DNA of 64,000 nt, taken from assembly GCA_020849275.1 (NCBI GenBank), contig JADLGO010000044.1:28403-92402 (forward strand), in the 5' to 3' direction. Position 1 is the first letter of the stretch. Each line of letters starts with the position of its first letter. This document shows, in pieces, positions 56,095 to 64,000 of the stretch. The notes under the pieces were generated by a model. It saw only the letters and a list, made by a program, of their open reading frames with translations. It was not told the origin of the DNA and did no database searches. The DNA comes from Chthonomonadales bacterium (GTDB lineage Bacteria > Armatimonadota > Chthonomonadetes > Chthonomonadales > CAJBBX01). Made by a program: the position numbers and the translations under genes.

Positions 56095-56862
56095 ATGCGG
56101 CCAGCATCTCGCGCCTTCACGCTCATCGAGCTCCTCGTCGTGATCGCGATCATCGCGATCCTTGCCGCCATCCTGTTTCCCGTGTTCGCGCAGGCCCGCG
56201 AGAAAGCGCGCCAGACGGCCTGCATTTCCAACGAGAAGCAGATCGGCATGGCGGCCTCCATGTACGCGACGGACTATGACGACCAGATCATGCCCATCGC
56301 CACCGTCGCCGGCACCAAGGTCTACTACTGGTGGGCCAGCTTCGACGGCATGACCAGCGTCCGCAAGGAGAGCGAGGGACTCATCCAGCCCTACATGCGC
56401 AACGCGCAGATCCAGGCCTGCCCCTCCTTCCGCAACGATCTGCGGGTTACCATCGGGCTCACGGGTTACGGCTATAACTACGCCTACCTCTGCCCGTTCG
56501 TCTCGACCGGCTCGCCCTATACGATCCAGGTGATGCCCGTGGCGCTCGCGGCGATCAAGTCGCCGGCCGATACCGTGTTCATCGCCGATGCCGCGCGCTG
56601 GAACGTCCGCACCACGCCCGCCGAGCTCGAGGGCAACACGTTCCTCGATCCTCCCTCGGCCGCCTATCCGGGCTTCCACGCGCGCCACACCGGCTCGGGT
56701 TCCGTGCTGTGGGTCGACGGGCACGTCAAGGCGGAGCATCCGGTCTACCGCGCGGGCACGTTCGGCGCCGGCTACAACGCCGACGACTTCAAGCGCCAGC
56801 ACCTGGGCGACATCGACCGCGACGGCGACCTGTCGACGGACGAGTTGTTCGACCTGCAGTAG
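56095..56862 (+). CDS. Type IV prepilin-like protein with DUF1559-type domain
   Basis: 255 residues. The class-III signal [20 protein letters not shown], cut before Phe 8, is followed by [26 protein letters not shown], the phrase of the H-X9-DG/DUF1559 family of Armatimonadota. The C-terminal [16 protein letters not shown] is the 'HxxxDG' motif. An acidic loop near the end, [17 protein letters not shown], matches a Ca-binding dockerin/EF-hand pattern. Such proteins are secreted by T4P/T2S-like machinery; its own function is unknown. GAGGA lies eight bases before ATG 56095. Confidence 0.88.
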   Translation: MRPASRAFTLIELLVVIAIIAILAAILFPVFAQAREKARQTACISNEKQIGMAASMYATDYDDQIMPIATVAGTKVYYWWASFDGMTSVRKESEGLIQPYMRNAQIQACPSFRNDLRVTIGLTGYGYNYAYLCPFVSTGSPYTIQVMPVALAAIKSPADTVFIADAARWNVRTTPAELEGNTFLDPPSAAYPGFHARHTGSGSVLWVDGHVKAEHPVYRAGTFGAGYNADDFKRQHLGDIDRDGDLSTDELFDLQ

Positions 56863-56960
56863 TTGGGGGAAGCGAACAGACACCTATCTGACACAGCCCG
56901 ACATCACCGTGACGATCGCCAGGCCTCGTTGGGGGAAGGCGATAGACACCTATCTGGCAC
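56862..56960 (+). repeat. Two 33-base imperfect direct repeats after the prepilin gene
   Basis: Copies at 56862-56894 and 56928-56960, 66 bases apart, agree at 28 of 33 positions. Both share GTTGGGGGAAG and GACACCTATCTG. The first copy touches the prepilin stop codon. Similar GGGGACAGACACCTATCT-type sequences lie by REP/RAYT transposases in some bacteria as I recall; this resemblance is unverified. Confidence 0.7.
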
Positions 56961-57075
56961 GGCCTTCCGCTAGACGATGGCAACCGGCCCCGCTCCCCCG
57001 GCCGATCGCCCGCAAGGCGCGCCGAGCGCGACCGCCGGGGGGGGGGCGGGACGACACCGAGAGGAGGTTACGGCG

Positions 57076-57783
57076 ATGCGAAGCACATGGCTGGGAGCAA
57101 CGCTCGCGGCGGCGTGCCTGGCGCTCGCGGCGGTGTCGCTGGCGCAAGGACCGGGCGGCTTCGGGCCGGGAGGGCCGGGGCCGTGGGGCTTGGGTCCTGG
57201 CCGGCCAGGCTGAGCGAGGAGCAGGTGCGGCAGGTGCTCGGCATCCAACGCGATTTCCGCGAGGGGCTGCGCGAGGCGATGCGAAGCGCGCACGAGGCGG
57301 TGCCGCGCCGCTGGACCGCCGCCCCGGGGCGTCCGCGAGCGGATCGAGGCACTAAAGCACAGGGCCGATGACCGGATCCGACGCCTGCTTGGCGCGGACC
57401 AGAGGCGCCGACTGGAACGGATGGTGAGCGACACCAACGACTTCCGCGCGGTCGGTATCCCGCCGGAGGCCGGGCCGGCGCTGGAGCTCACCGGCAAGCA
57501 GCGCGCACGGCTCGGCGCGATCGCGGCGCGGGCTCGCAAGGAGATCGGCGAAGCCCTTGACGCGACGCGCGACGAGCTCCGGGGCGGGCAGCGCCGGGTC
57601 GGCGAGGCGATGCGAAGCGCGCACGAGGCGGCGATGAAGGTGCTGACGGCCGAGCAGGGGGTCCGCATCGAGCGGCTCGCACGCCAGAGCGCGCGCCGGT
57701 GGCCGGGTCGACCCGACGGGCCGGGGGGCTTCGGACCGGGCGGGCCCTCACCAGCCGGAGAGGGCGTGTCGCAGCCCGGCTGA
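57076..57783 (+). pseudogene. Spy/CpxP-like periplasmic protein with two compensating frameshifts
   Basis: ATG 57076 has GAGGAGG eight bases upstream and a signal peptide (STWLGATLAAACLALAAVSLAQ), then GPGGFGPGG. The frame hits TGA at 57211. The next part, LSEEQVRQVLGIQRDFREGLREAMRSAHEA, is intact in another frame up to about 57300, and from 57331 the first frame resumes with VRERIEALKHRADDRIRRLLGADQRRRLERM to the stop at 57783. Together they give one protein with two similar four-helix Spy-like units. Either the gene is broken or the assembly has indels; a nine-to-ten G run at 57032-57041 lies just ahead. Confidence 0.75.
57271..57631 (+). repeat. Exact 30-base direct repeat inside the Spy-like gene
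   Basis: Copies at 57271-57300 and 57602-57631 are identical and encode EAMRSAHEA. They are 331 bases apart, which is not a multiple of three, so one copy is out of frame with the other. Confidence 0.85.
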
Positions 57784-57820
57784 ACGAGCCGCGCGAGCCC
57801 TCCCGCCACAGGCCGCGCCA

Positions 57821-57845
57821 AGCGCCCCGCACCCGCGAGGGCGCT
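57821..57845. terminator. Hairpin between convergent Spy-like gene and uvrC
   Basis: AGCGCCC (57821-57827) pairs with GGGCGCT (57839-57845) around an 11-base loop, in the 69-base tail-to-tail gap. Confidence 0.5.
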
Positions 57846-57852
57846 CAGCCGC

Positions 57853-59694
57853 TCAACTCTCGGCGCCCTGCTGAAAGTAGGTGAGCACCGCCTCGGCCAC
57901 GCGGCGGTTCATGCCGGGCGCCGCGGCCAGCTCCTCCAGGCTCGCGGCCCGGATCCGCTCGACCGAGCCAAAGTGCCTGATGAGCGACTTGCGGCGCCGC
58001 GGGCCGATTCCCGGCACGCTGTCGAGCGCGCTGCGCGTCTGCTTCTTGCCCTGAAGCAGGATGCGGTAGGAGTTGGCGAAGCGGTGCGCCTCGTCGCGAA
58101 TGCGCTGCACCAGGTAGAGGGCCTGCGAGGTGCGCGGCAGCGCGACCGGGTCCGGCTCGTTTGGCAGCAGCAGCAGCTCGAAGCGCTTGGCGAGCCCGCA
58201 GACCGGCAGCGAGGTGCCCGTCAGCTCCAGCGCGGCCACGGCGGCGCCGAGTTGGCCGCGCCCGCCGTCGACGATCAGCAGGTCCGGCAGGCGGGCGAAC
58301 CTGGGGTTGCCCTCGCGCGCCTCCGTGAGCCGCCGCACCAGCACCTCGCGGATCATGGCCACGTCGTCGGGCTTGCTCTCATGGGCGCGAATGCGAAAGC
58401 GGCGGTACTCGCCCCGGGCCATCTCGCCGTTCTCGCAGACCACCATGGAGCCCACGAAGGCCTCGCCCTGGAAGTTGGAGATGTCGTAGCACTCGATGCG
58501 TCGCGGCGGCCCCGGCAGCCCGAGCGCCTCGCCCAGGTCGGACAGGGCGCGCTCCGTGTTGCCCAGCCGCGCCCGCATCTCGGCGCGCACCTGCTCCATC
58601 GCGTGCGCGGCGTTCTCGGAGGCCATCTCTACCAGGCGCTTCTTGTCTCCGCGCACTGGCACCGTGATCTCCACCTTGCTGCCACGCTTCTGGCGCAGCC
58701 ATGACTGCACGATGGAGGCCTCGTCGATGTCGCACGGCAGCAGGATCTCCTGCGGCACGTAGGCGGCGTCCTGGTAGTATTGCTTCACGAACCCCTGCAC
58801 CGCCTCGGTGCAGTCGGCCTCGCCCTCGGCGCCCTCCAGAAGGAAGTGGTTCTGCCCCACCAGCTTGCCGCCGCGGATGTAGAACATCTGTACGCACGCG
58901 CCGCCCTCGTCCGCCACCACGGCCACCACGTCCTGGTCGATCATGCGCGTGCTGATCACCTTCTGGCGGGCCATCACCTCCTCCACCGCGCCGATCTGGT
59001 CGCGCAAGCGAGCGGCACGCTCGAACTCGAGGTCCTCCGCGGCCTCCTCCATCTTGCGGCGCAGGTCCCGCAGGAGCCGCTCCTGCTTGCCCTCGAGGAA
59101 GGAGATGACGTCCTTGACGGCCTGGGCGTACACCTCGGGCTTAACCAGCCCCGCGCAGGGCCCCAGACACTGGCCCATATGGTAGTAGAGGCAGGGCTTC
59201 TGCACCGGCCGCCCGTCGAACGACTTGCCGCACGAGACGAGCGGGAAGATGCGGTTAATCAGGTCCATCGTGGCATAGACGGCGCGCGAGCCGGAATAGG
59301 GCCCGAAGTAGCGGTTCCCGTCCTGTCGCACACGGCGCGTGAGGATCAGGCGTGGGAAGGGCTCGGCGGTCGTGATGCAGAGGTAGGGATAGTGCTTGTC
59401 ATCGCGGAGACGAACGTTGTAGTGCGGCTGGTACTTCTTGATCAGGTTGCACTCGAGGACGAGCGCCTCCAACTCGCTCTCGGTGACGATGTAGTCCATG
59501 TCGTGCACGGCCTGCACAAGGCGGCGGGTGCGCGGGGCGAGGTTGGCGCTCTTCTGGAAGTAGGAGCGGACGCGGTTACGCAGGTTGACGGCTTTGCCGA
59601 CGTAGATGATCTGCGCGTTGGCGTCCTTGTAGAGGTAGCAGCCCGACCTGGCGGGTAGCGTCTCCAGCTTCTCGTGAAGCGTGGGGGTGAGCAT
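57853..59694 (-). CDS. uvrC: UvrABC excinuclease subunit C
   Basis: 613 residues. GIY-YIG nuclease (GCYLYKDANAQIIYVGKAVNLRNRVRSYF, residues about 18-48), UVR/B-C domain (RRKMEEAAEDLEFERAARLRDQI near 210), RNase H-like UvrC nuclease (ECYDISNFQGEAFVGSMVV; IVDGGRGQL) and a C-terminal HhH pair (SVPGIGPRRRKSLIRHFGSVERI). It makes both incisions around bulky DNA lesions. Normal length. The ATG is only five bases after a TATAAT, so the transcript seems leaderless. Confidence 0.97.
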   Translation of the reverse strand: MLTPTLHEKLETLPARSGCYLYKDANAQIIYVGKAVNLRNRVRSYFQKSANLAPRTRRLVQAVHDMDYIVTESELEALVLECNLIKKYQPHYNVRLRDDKHYPYLCITTAEPFPRLILTRRVRQDGNRYFGPYSGSRAVYATMDLINRIFPLVSCGKSFDGRPVQKPCLYYHMGQCLGPCAGLVKPEVYAQAVKDVISFLEGKQERLLRDLRRKMEEAAEDLEFERAARLRDQIGAVEEVMARQKVISTRMIDQDVVAVVADEGGACVQMFYIRGGKLVGQNHFLLEGAEGEADCTEAVQGFVKQYYQDAAYVPQEILLPCDIDEASIVQSWLRQKRGSKVEITVPVRGDKKRLVEMASENAAHAMEQVRAEMRARLGNTERALSDLGEALGLPGPPRRIECYDISNFQGEAFVGSMVVCENGEMARGEYRRFRIRAHESKPDDVAMIREVLVRRLTEAREGNPRFARLPDLLIVDGGRGQLGAAVAALELTGTSLPVCGLAKRFELLLLPNEPDPVALPRTSQALYLVQRIRDEAHRFANSYRILLQGKKQTRSALDSVPGIGPRRRKSLIRHFGSVERIRAASLEELAAAPGMNRRVAEAVLTYFQQGAES

Positions 59695-59699
59695 AGGCT

Positions 59700-59705
59700 A
59701 TTATA
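59700..59705 (-). promoter_or_regulatory. -10 element of uvrC giving a leaderless start
   Basis: TATAAT on the minus strand is followed by AGCCT and ATG. With the usual seven-base distance, transcription would begin at or next to the A of the ATG at 59694. No good -35 is visible. Confidence 0.5.
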
Positions 59706-59809
59706 CCTGCGGTCTCCACGCGCGGATCTGGCGCGCGGAGCCGCCCGTGGGAACCCGGACGTGTGTGCGTCCGACTGAACTATCGCCGGGACCGGACCGA
59801 TCGGCGCCC

Positions 59810-59838
59810 TTGCCAACGCGAGGGGGTGCCGGTACAAT
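59810..59838 (+). promoter_or_regulatory. Sigma-70 promoter of the small membrane gene
   Basis: TTGCCA (59810-59815), a 17-base spacer and TACAAT (59833-59838). The -10 covers upstream ATG codons, so the protein must start later, at 59882. Confidence 0.65.
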
Positions 59839-59881
59839 GGGGATGTCCTGTCTCGCGATGGACGGGCGGGAGCGTGCCGCC

Positions 59882-60457
59882 ATGCAGTCGTGTGATCTGG
59901 GCGAAATGCGCGCCTACCGTGAGCGGTTGCGCCGCTACACGGCCGAGGATCTCGAGGACATCTACTTCCATATCCACATTCTGGACTATCCGGTGCGCTA
60001 CCGGCTCCTGATGATGGAAATGGAGGCGCGCCAGTTGCGTCCGCCCGGCGATCTGGCCGCGCCCGCGCGCGCGGTGGACCTGTCGGCGTGGCTGGGCTCG
60101 TTTCCTTTGCTCGCGCGCCATCGGCTCCTGAAGGCGGCGCTGCTTTCCATCGCGCTCACGGGAGCGACGGCGGCGGTCACGCTGGCGATGCTGGCCCCGA
60201 TCTGGCTATTCGCGATGCCGCTGCGTTTCCTCGGATTGCAGACGGCCATCGTCTACTTCGCCTGCGCGCCGGTCCCGCCCATCCTGGGCGCGGCGCTCGG
60301 CGGCCGGATGGGCGGCCGCGGCGTCTACGGGGTGTGGGTGGTGCTCGGGGTCGCCCTGGCGCTGGTGCTGTTCAGCGCGACCGGGGCGCCGGCCGCCATC
60401 GTTCGGCCGCTCCTGCATCCGCAGGGAGCCGGCGGCTACGCATTCGGCGGGTTCTGA
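59882..60457 (+). CDS. Small membrane protein, unknown function
   Basis: 191 residues from ATG 59882, with GGGAG nine bases upstream; ATG codons at 59837-59858 lie on or next to the promoter. An amphipathic N-terminal region (MRAYRERLRRYTAEDLEDIYFHIHILDYPVRYRLLMMEME) precedes three to four hydrophobic helices (LLSIALTGATAAVTLAMLAPIWLF, ILGAALGGRMGG, GVWVVLGVALALVLF). No family recognised. It is 41 bases upstream of the hybrid kinase and may share its transcript. Confidence 0.65.
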   Translation: MQSCDLGEMRAYRERLRRYTAEDLEDIYFHIHILDYPVRYRLLMMEMEARQLRPPGDLAAPARAVDLSAWLGSFPLLARHRLLKAALLSIALTGATAAVTLAMLAPIWLFAMPLRFLGLQTAIVYFACAPVPPILGAALGGRMGGRGVYGVWVVLGVALALVLFSATGAPAAIVRPLLHPQGAGGYAFGGF

Positions 60458-60498
60458 ACCGAGCCCGCGCGCAACTGTGGAACGGAGGAGGGAGGCCG

Positions 60499-62406
60499 GT
60501 GGGGCGTCCGATCCGCGTTCTGGTCGTTGAGGACAACCCCGAGGACGCGGACCTGACGGTGCGCGCCCTGCATCGCGGCGGGTACGCGCCGGCCTGGCAG
60601 CGCGTGGACACCGCCGAGGCCATGCGCGAGGCGCTCCGCGTCCAGAGTTGGGACCTCGCGCTGGCGGACTACGGAATCCCCGGGTTCGGCGCGCTCCCGG
60701 CGTTGCGGGTGCTCCACGAGAGCGGGCTGGACATCCCCTGCATCGTCCTCTCCCGCACGGCAGGCGAGGAGACCGCCGTCGACGTGATGAGGGCCGGCGC
60801 GCGCGACTACGTGAAGAAGGAGAACCTGACGCGCCTGGTTCCGGCGGTGGAGCGCGAGTTGCGCGAGGCTCAGGTGCGCCGCGAGCGCGTCAGCGCCGAG
60901 GAGGCGCTGCGCGAGAGCCGGGAGCTGCTTCAGGCCGTCGTGAACGCGGCGCCGGTCATCCTCTTTGCCCTCGACAACGCCGGCACCATCACTTTCGCCG
61001 AAGGACGCGGCCTGGAGGCGCTCGGCCGCACCCAGGGCGAGCTCGTCGGCCACTCGGCCTTCGCGCTCTACCGTGGAAACGAGGAGGTCCTCGCACAGGT
61101 CCGCGGCGCGCTGGCCGGCGAGCGGGACCACTCCGTCGCGCCCGTTCCCTGCGCCGGGCGCACCTTCGAGATGCGCTGGGCCGCCTTCCGCGGCCGCGGC
61201 GGCGAGCGCCTGGGCACCATCGGCCTGGCCGCCGACATCACCGATCGCGTCGAGCTCGAAAGGGAGCTCCTGCACTCGCAGAAGATGCAGGCGCTCGGCA
61301 CGCTGGCCGGCGGCATCGCCCACGATTTCAACAACCTGCTGCAGGCCATCCTGGGTCACGCCGAGCTGCTGCGCGAGCGCAAGGCCGACGAGGACCCCGA
61401 CGTGCCCAGCCTCAGCGGGATCGAGGAGGCCGCCCACCGCGCCGCCCGGCTCATCTCCGAGTTGCTCACCTTCAGTCGCATGCAGGCCATCAACCTGCGC
61501 CCGATCGCCCTGCACGAGGTGGTGCGCGCCACCGCCGAGCACCTGGAGCGCGGGCTACCCTCCAGCGTCACGCTTCGCCTGGAGCTCGGGGCCGCACGCG
61601 ATCGCGTCGTCGGCGACCCGGATCGCCTTCAGCAGGCGATGCAGAACCTCTGCATGAACGCGCGGGAGGCGATGCCGGACGGCGGAGAGCTGCTCGTGGA
61701 GACCGCCAATCGGGTGGTGGAGCCCGGCGAGCCCGGCATGGTGCCCGAGGCCGAGCCCGGCCGCTACGTGGTCATGAGCGTGCAGGACAGCGGGCCGGGA
61801 ATGGACCCCGACATGCAGAGGCGCGTATTTGACCCCTTTTTCACCACGAAGGATGTAGGCAAGGGCACCGGGCTCGGGTTGGCCATCGTCTACGGCGTCG
61901 CGCGCAGCCACTCCGGCTTCGTGCAACTCGTGAGCGAGCCCGGGCGCGGCACGCGCTTCAGCATCTATCTGCCGGAGGCCGAGCCGGCACGGCCGCACGC
62001 CGAGCCGGCCGACGAGGAGGCGCGCGGCTCGGAGACCGTGCTGGTCGTCGAGGATGAGTCGATGCTGGCCGACCTGCTCCGGCAGATGCTGGAGCGTCGC
62101 GGCTTCCTGCCTCTCGTGGCCCACGGCGCGGACGAGGCGCTGGCGCTGTTCGAGGCCCACCGAGAGAGCATCGCGCTGGTGGTGACCGATCTGGTGATGC
62201 CCGGGCGCGACGGCATGGAACTTGCGCAGGAGTTGCACGCGCGCGACACGGCGCTCCCCATCCTGCTGGCGACCGGCTACGTGGCGGACAGCGACGTGGC
62301 CGAGCTGCAGGGCTGGGGCATCCGCGGCGTCATCGCCAAGCCCTACCGGGCCGGCGACATCGTGCGCAAGGTGCGCGAGGTTCTGGACGCGCGGCCGGAA
62401 TCGTGA
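60499..62406 (+). CDS. Hybrid sensor histidine kinase, REC-PAS-HisKA-HATPase-REC
   Basis: 635 residues from GTG 60499 (GGAGGAGGGAGG upstream). Receiver 1 at about 5-120 with phospho-acceptor in [10 protein letters not shown]; a PAS domain at about 140-260; HisKA with [21 protein letters not shown] near 275-295; HATPase with [21 protein letters not shown] and [17 protein letters not shown]; receiver 2 from about 513 with [12 protein letters not shown]. No membrane helix, so it is cytoplasmic and probably a phosphorelay hub. No output regulator is next to it. Confidence 0.92.
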   Translation: MGRPIRVLVVEDNPEDADLTVRALHRGGYAPAWQRVDTAEAMREALRVQSWDLALADYGIPGFGALPALRVLHESGLDIPCIVLSRTAGEETAVDVMRAGARDYVKKENLTRLVPAVERELREAQVRRERVSAEEALRESRELLQAVVNAAPVILFALDNAGTITFAEGRGLEALGRTQGELVGHSAFALYRGNEEVLAQVRGALAGERDHSVAPVPCAGRTFEMRWAAFRGRGGERLGTIGLAADITDRVELERELLHSQKMQALGTLAGGIAHDFNNLLQAILGHAELLRERKADEDPDVPSLSGIEEAAHRAARLISELLTFSRMQAINLRPIALHEVVRATAEHLERGLPSSVTLRLELGAARDRVVGDPDRLQQAMQNLCMNAREAMPDGGELLVETANRVVEPGEPGMVPEAEPGRYVVMSVQDSGPGMDPDMQRRVFDPFFTTKDVGKGTGLGLAIVYGVARSHSGFVQLVSEPGRGTRFSIYLPEAEPARPHAEPADEEARGSETVLVVEDESMLADLLRQMLERRGFLPLVAHGADEALALFEAHRESIALVVTDLVMPGRDGMELAQELHARDTALPILLATGYVADSDVAELQGWGIRGVIAKPYRAGDIVRKVREVLDARPES

Positions 62407-62459
62407 GGTCCCGGGCGATCCGCCCTGTAGGAGAGGGGCCCCGCGCGCCAAGAATGCAA

Positions 62460-62468
62460 TGGTACAAT
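62460..62468 (+). promoter_or_regulatory. Extended -10 promoter of the NlpC/P60 gene
   Basis: TGGTACAAT fits the TGn-TATAAT extended -10. Transcription near 62475 leaves a 108-base leader to the GTG at 62583 and excludes the longer frame starting at 62403. Confidence 0.45.
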
Positions 62469-62582
62469 GGACGCGAGCGTTCGCTCACGTCCTGCCGCTG
62501 CCCGGGGCGGCCGCGGGCATCGCCGCGCATACCGGGAAGCCCTCGCGAAAGGTCCCAACTCGAGCGAAGGAGAAGGTACCTC

Positions 62583-63434
62583 GTGCGCTGCCATCGTGCA
62601 TACGCCGTTCTAGGCCTCGTGTTAGCCGCTCTCGTGCTCGGCGCCGCCCCCCTCACCGCCCGCGCCGACGAGACCATCACCCTCGACCTGACCGCGCCGC
62701 CACCGGCCGCGAAGAAGGCGTCCGCGCCTTCCGCGCCCAGGGCGAGCAAGCCGCCAACACGCCGGGGCGGGCTCCGCCATACCGGGCCCAACGAGAAGGT
62801 CGTCGGCCGCCTGGGCGTGGCCGTGGAGGCGGCCGTGCTGCGCAGCGGGCGCACTCCGAGCAAGCGCGTGCTGGCTCGGGCCGCCTCCGGCACCTACCTG
62901 GCGCTCACGCGCGACGCGGGGCAGTGGTACGGCGTGCTGATGGCCGACCACAGCACCGGCTGGGTGCTCAAGCGCAGCGTGCAGGTGCTCAACTACGAGG
63001 TGGTCGGCCCCTCCCAACCGCCGTTGCGCTACACCGATGGCGGCCACTTCGACGACAACCCGCTGCTCACGGCCGGCCAGGAGGCCCTGCTGCAGGTGGC
63101 CTACGGCTATCTGGGCGTCCCGTACAAGTGGGGAGGCACCTCGCCGAACGGCATGGACTGCTCCGCCTTCGTGAAGCGCTGTTTCGCCGCGCTCGGCGTC
63201 GGCCTGCCGCGCACGGCCCGCGAGCAGTACACGCGGGGCATCCCCGTCTCGCAAGAGCAGCTTCGCGCCGCCGACCGGCTCTACTTCGCCAGTCGCGACG
63301 GGCGCATCACGCACACCGGCATCTATATCGGCGACGGGTACTTCATCCATTCCTCCAGCAGCCGGCGCGGCGTGGCAATCAACCGCCTGACGGACCCGCT
63401 CTACCGCAAGATGTACGCGGGCGCGCGGCGCTAG
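62583..63434 (+). CDS. Secreted SH3-NlpC/P60 cell-wall endopeptidase
   Basis: 283 residues from GTG 62583, with AAGGAG ten bases upstream and a signal peptide (AVLGLVLAALVLGAAPLTARA). An SH3-like wall-binding domain covers about 75-140 (ASGTYLALTRDAGQWYGVLMADHSTGWVLKRSVQ). The NlpC/P60 domain has the catalytic Cys in GMDCSAFVKRCF (about 195) and the His in HTGIYIGDGYFIHSS (about 243). It cuts peptide stems of peptidoglycan. Confidence 0.92.
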   Translation: MRCHRAYAVLGLVLAALVLGAAPLTARADETITLDLTAPPPAAKKASAPSAPRASKPPTRRGGLRHTGPNEKVVGRLGVAVEAAVLRSGRTPSKRVLARAASGTYLALTRDAGQWYGVLMADHSTGWVLKRSVQVLNYEVVGPSQPPLRYTDGGHFDDNPLLTAGQEALLQVAYGYLGVPYKWGGTSPNGMDCSAFVKRCFAALGVGLPRTAREQYTRGIPVSQEQLRAADRLYFASRDGRITHTGIYIGDGYFIHSSSSRRGVAINRLTDPLYRKMYAGARR

Positions 63435-63448
63435 CACCGCGCGCCCGC
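63417..63448. terminator. Strong hairpin overlapping the NlpC/P60 stop codon
   Basis: A perfect 12-base stem (63417-63428 with 63437-63448) and an eight-base loop holding the TAG at 63432-63434. It separates two convergent genes. Confidence 0.65.
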
Positions 63449-63535
63449 GGGCGCCGCGCTCTACGCGCGACGCGGAGTTCGAGGCCCCCTCTGCCCGCGG
63501 CGGTTGCCGCCGGGAGCGCCAAGTCCGGCTTGCGC

Positions 63536-64000
63536 TTACCGTGCGGCCGGGGCGGTCACCCTCGCCAGCAGACGCCGCAGTAGGCCGCCTGCCTGCAGCG
63601 TCACTCCGTCGGGGCCCACCAACCGGCCCGATGCCGGGTCGTAGCCGTAGGCGGTCTCTCCACCCGTCCGAGAGACGGCGACGAGCCGGTGCGTGAGACG
63701 GCGCCGCGCCGCTCTGCGTGACCCAGGCGAGCCGGGCCCCGGATGCGCGGGGCTCCCGGTAGCCCGTGCGGCCGTTCTCGAAGGCGCTGGCGCGCACGAT
63801 GCGCAGCGCGGCGCCTCCCTCCCCGAAGGGCGTCATCCCGGCGCGCTCCACGAACGCGCGCCCGGCCGCAATGGCCTGCTCCGGCGTCAGCGTCAGCGCC
63901 GCCGAGCGAGGCGCCGGCAGCAACATGTTGGAGTCGAGCCCGAGCAGTCGGCCGCGCTCGATGTCCAGATCCACGCTGACATGCTAGCTCTCGTAGGGTA
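63536..64000 (-). pseudogene. PepSY/YcdB-like exported protein remnant with stop and frameshift
   Basis: On the minus strand the readable protein is YES-stop-HVSVDLDIERGRLLGLDSN, then LTLTPEQAIAAGRAFVERAG and REPRASGARLAWVTQSG. At about 63700 the frame breaks and resumes one frame over with RLVAVSRTGGETAYGYDPASGRLVG...LARVTAPAAR, ending at TAA 63536. The TAG near 63984 and the frameshift would stop a full protein. The pattern fits YcdB/PepSY repeats. Its start is outside the window. Confidence 0.6.

Noticed and set aside
59837..59857. Earlier ATG starts for the small membrane protein
   Set aside because: They lie on the -10 element or only a few bases after the expected transcript start.
62475..62582. 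c-di-AMP (ydaO) riboswitch before the NlpC/P60 gene
   Set aside because: Such genes often have one, but I could not find its conserved pieces in this leader.

Overview
The window is GC-rich, gene-dense bacterial DNA without tRNA, rRNA or CRISPR arrays that I could find. The class-III-signal prepilin at 56095 carries the phrase [16 protein letters not shown], which I know mainly from Armatimonadota (and related Planctomycetes-like DUF1559 proteins). With the creatininase-family and rhamnosidase genes, this makes an uncultured Armatimonadota-like bacterium the best guess; it is inference, not proof.

Layout. (1) 1-1576, minus strand: a GT39-like membrane glycosyltransferase (cut by the left edge) and a flippase-like membrane protein. 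(2) 1851-30714, plus strand: a nearly gapless operon for an extracellular-type contractile injection system (eCIS, the Afp/PVC/MAC relatives). It starts with a three-domain glycosyltransferase and continues with sheath, tube, a zinc-ribbon chaperone-like protein, a Pro/Ala-rich linker protein, a DUF4255 cap protein, an AAA+ ATPase, a small conserved protein, a 1556-residue DUF4157 protein with a C-terminal HNH-like toxin domain, tube-baseplate adaptor, LysM protein, hub, spike, PAAR-like tip, gp25, two gp6-like wedge proteins, a tail protein I-like protein and a large fibre-like protein. There is one sheath and one tube gene, no phage head or terminase genes and no T6SS membrane complex. I see no separate tape-measure gene. 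(3) 30837-34769: mscL, then on the minus strand a large ankyrin-repeat protein, a GPP34 protein and an ECF-like sigma factor. (4) 35027-38177: a minus-strand operon of three exported proteins (Cys-rich secreted protein, lipoprotein-sorting-like protein, DUF1573 protein). (5) 38439-42643: an MrfA-like helicase, a TauE/SafE permease and a small membrane protein. (6) 42664-52684: a divergent carbohydrate locus with a GH78 rhamnosidase, two glycosidase-like proteins and two creatininase-family hydrolases. (7) 52779-55940: a VOC protein, an ArsR-ArsM fusion with a clear promoter and operator, an EamA permease and a small coiled-coil protein. (8) 56095-64000: prepilin, a frameshifted Spy/CpxP-like gene, uvrC (apparently leaderless), a small membrane protein, a hybrid histidine kinase, an NlpC/P60 endopeptidase and a broken PepSY/YcdB-like gene at the right edge.

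How the parts work together. The injection-system genes are coupled by stop/start overlaps, so they are probably made as one transcript. The DUF4157 protein is the obvious payload candidate: loading-associated N-terminal domain, long helical middle, hydrophobic segment and a nuclease-like end. The sugar locus fits scavenging of rhamnose-containing glycans, and the arsenic gene fits self-regulated methylation of As(III).
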